This document shows, in pieces, positions 63,352 through 64,000 of a stretch of 64,000 nucleotides of DNA. The DNA lies in the NCBI RefSeq assembly GCF_000003815.2, contig NC_049993.1, positions 19,721,694 through 19,785,693 on the forward strand. Reading direction: 5' to 3'. The stretch is from Branchiostoma floridae (lineage: Eukaryota; Chordata; Leptocardii; Amphioxiformes; Branchiostomatidae). The notes under the pieces are model-generated. The model saw only the letters and a program-made list of their open reading frames with translations, did no database searches and was not told where the DNA came from. Made by a program: the position numbers and the translations under genes. Within the stretch, counting starts at the first letter, position 1. Each line of letters begins with the position of its first letter.

Positions 63352-63571
63352 TGATGTTACAAATGATGTCTACTTGCGCCGCGTATCGATTTTCGCCTGG
63401 GGGAAGAGATCCTGTGATCTGAACTGCACATGTGTATGGAATACGAGTGCCCGCTCTGGTTAGGGAATGGATTTGTTGTCTGTTCTGCGTGTGCCGCGGC
63501 ATAATGGGGCCATAAAAAACCAGATTCAGGACGCCATCATTTCGGGCAATGTCACATATTGTGTCGGGAAG

Positions 63572-63890
63572 GCCTAGCAAAGAAATGTAGTTTCTGGTTA
63601 CAGTCCTGAAAATTAGGGTCTCTTATTTCTTTCATATATGAAGGACTGCTTTGTTTTAAGAAAGAATATAGAAGCTCATAATTAGCCCTACACGACAAAA
63701 TTGAACACAGAATTAACGTTACAATGATTATTACACATTCTTACTTCACCTATTTAAAGCCTTAAGATGAGGGTGAAGTTCAGGAAGTAAATATTGAATT
63801 TCATCACTAAGTTCGACACAAGAAAAGCTAGGGTCGGTAGGTTTTTGCTGGGATGGGTCTTGTAACCGGGAACGTAACATTTTTCCTAGG
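63572..63890. mobile_element. MITE (family 7), copy 2
   Basis: GGCCTAGCAAAGAAATGTAG, TTTCTGGTTACAGTCCTGAA and AGGGTC on the left are mirrored by CTAGGGTCGGTAGGTTTTTG, GGGTCTTGTAACCGGGAACG and TAACATTTTTCCTAGG on the right. The interior differs from copy 1, so only the ends are shared. Confidence 0.7.
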
Positions 63891-64000
63891 ATTGGATATG
63901 TAGGTTTGGCTTGGTTTCGTTAATGTGTCCGTTGATGATGAACTCACGCACATGTTGATGATACATTACGATATTCATAATTCATCCTAAAATCCAACAA

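Overview
This is eukaryotic, non-coding, repeat-rich DNA. It contains no bacterial or viral gene organisation, no long conserved reading frame, and five runs of N. Short palindromic transposons, tRNA-derived SINEs, ends of CR1/L2-like LINEs and degenerate tandem arrays follow one another across the whole window. From memory, several of these families (the GTTAGACATCC foldback, the CGCGGT element, the AATCTCCAAGCAGAT element, the SINE ending near AACGGAGATGGGCACC, and the GAAGGGCGGTTATACCGG minisatellite) are typical of amphioxus (Branchiostoma). A cephalochordate is therefore the most likely source, at roughly 75 percent confidence.

Layout. 0-7 kb: foldback and CGCGGT elements, a 1.5-kb degenerate tandem array, a SINE and a 310-bp duplication. 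7-13 kb: a GC-rich block, a LINE 3' end, a duplicated segment carrying CRE-like sites, a decayed reverse transcriptase C-terminus and a tRNA-derived SINE. 13-22 kb: minisatellite, LINE tails, tandem duplications, another SINE-like repeat and a second reverse transcriptase tail. 22-30 kb: sparse sequence with a leucine-rich-repeat pseudogene on the minus strand and a clean TA-flanked MITE. 30-34 kb: the best promoter candidate (RFX X-box plus CCAAT boxes) with a probable non-coding first exon on the plus strand, then two degenerate arrays and a GC island. 34-41 kb: LINE ends, hairpins, an inverted duplication, a minisatellite with a visible target-site duplication, and a Penelope-like terminal hairpin. 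41-49 kb: three divergent tandem arrays, one of them nesting a MITE, a LINE tail and a SINE. 49-53 kb: microsatellites and a TTCGAA minisatellite. 53.2-56.4 kb: a homogeneous 163-bp satellite with a ten-unit higher-order repeat. 56-64 kb: several MITEs, one well-spliced exon candidate on the minus strand, a CRE hairpin and a nuclear-receptor site cluster.

Genes do not work together here in any way I can see. The window looks like intergenic or long-intron DNA. The only host-gene parts I can support are the promoter and exon at 30.6-31.0 kb (plus), the exon-like block at 59.95-60.12 kb (minus) and the dead LRR fragment at 24.9-25.4 kb (minus). Most short open frames are chance frames in repeats or low-complexity DNA. 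No complete new biological system is evident. The items most worth a second look are the mobile-looking 56-bp minisatellite, the higher-order satellite, two hammerhead-like cores with differing but paired stems, and the frame-switching exon.
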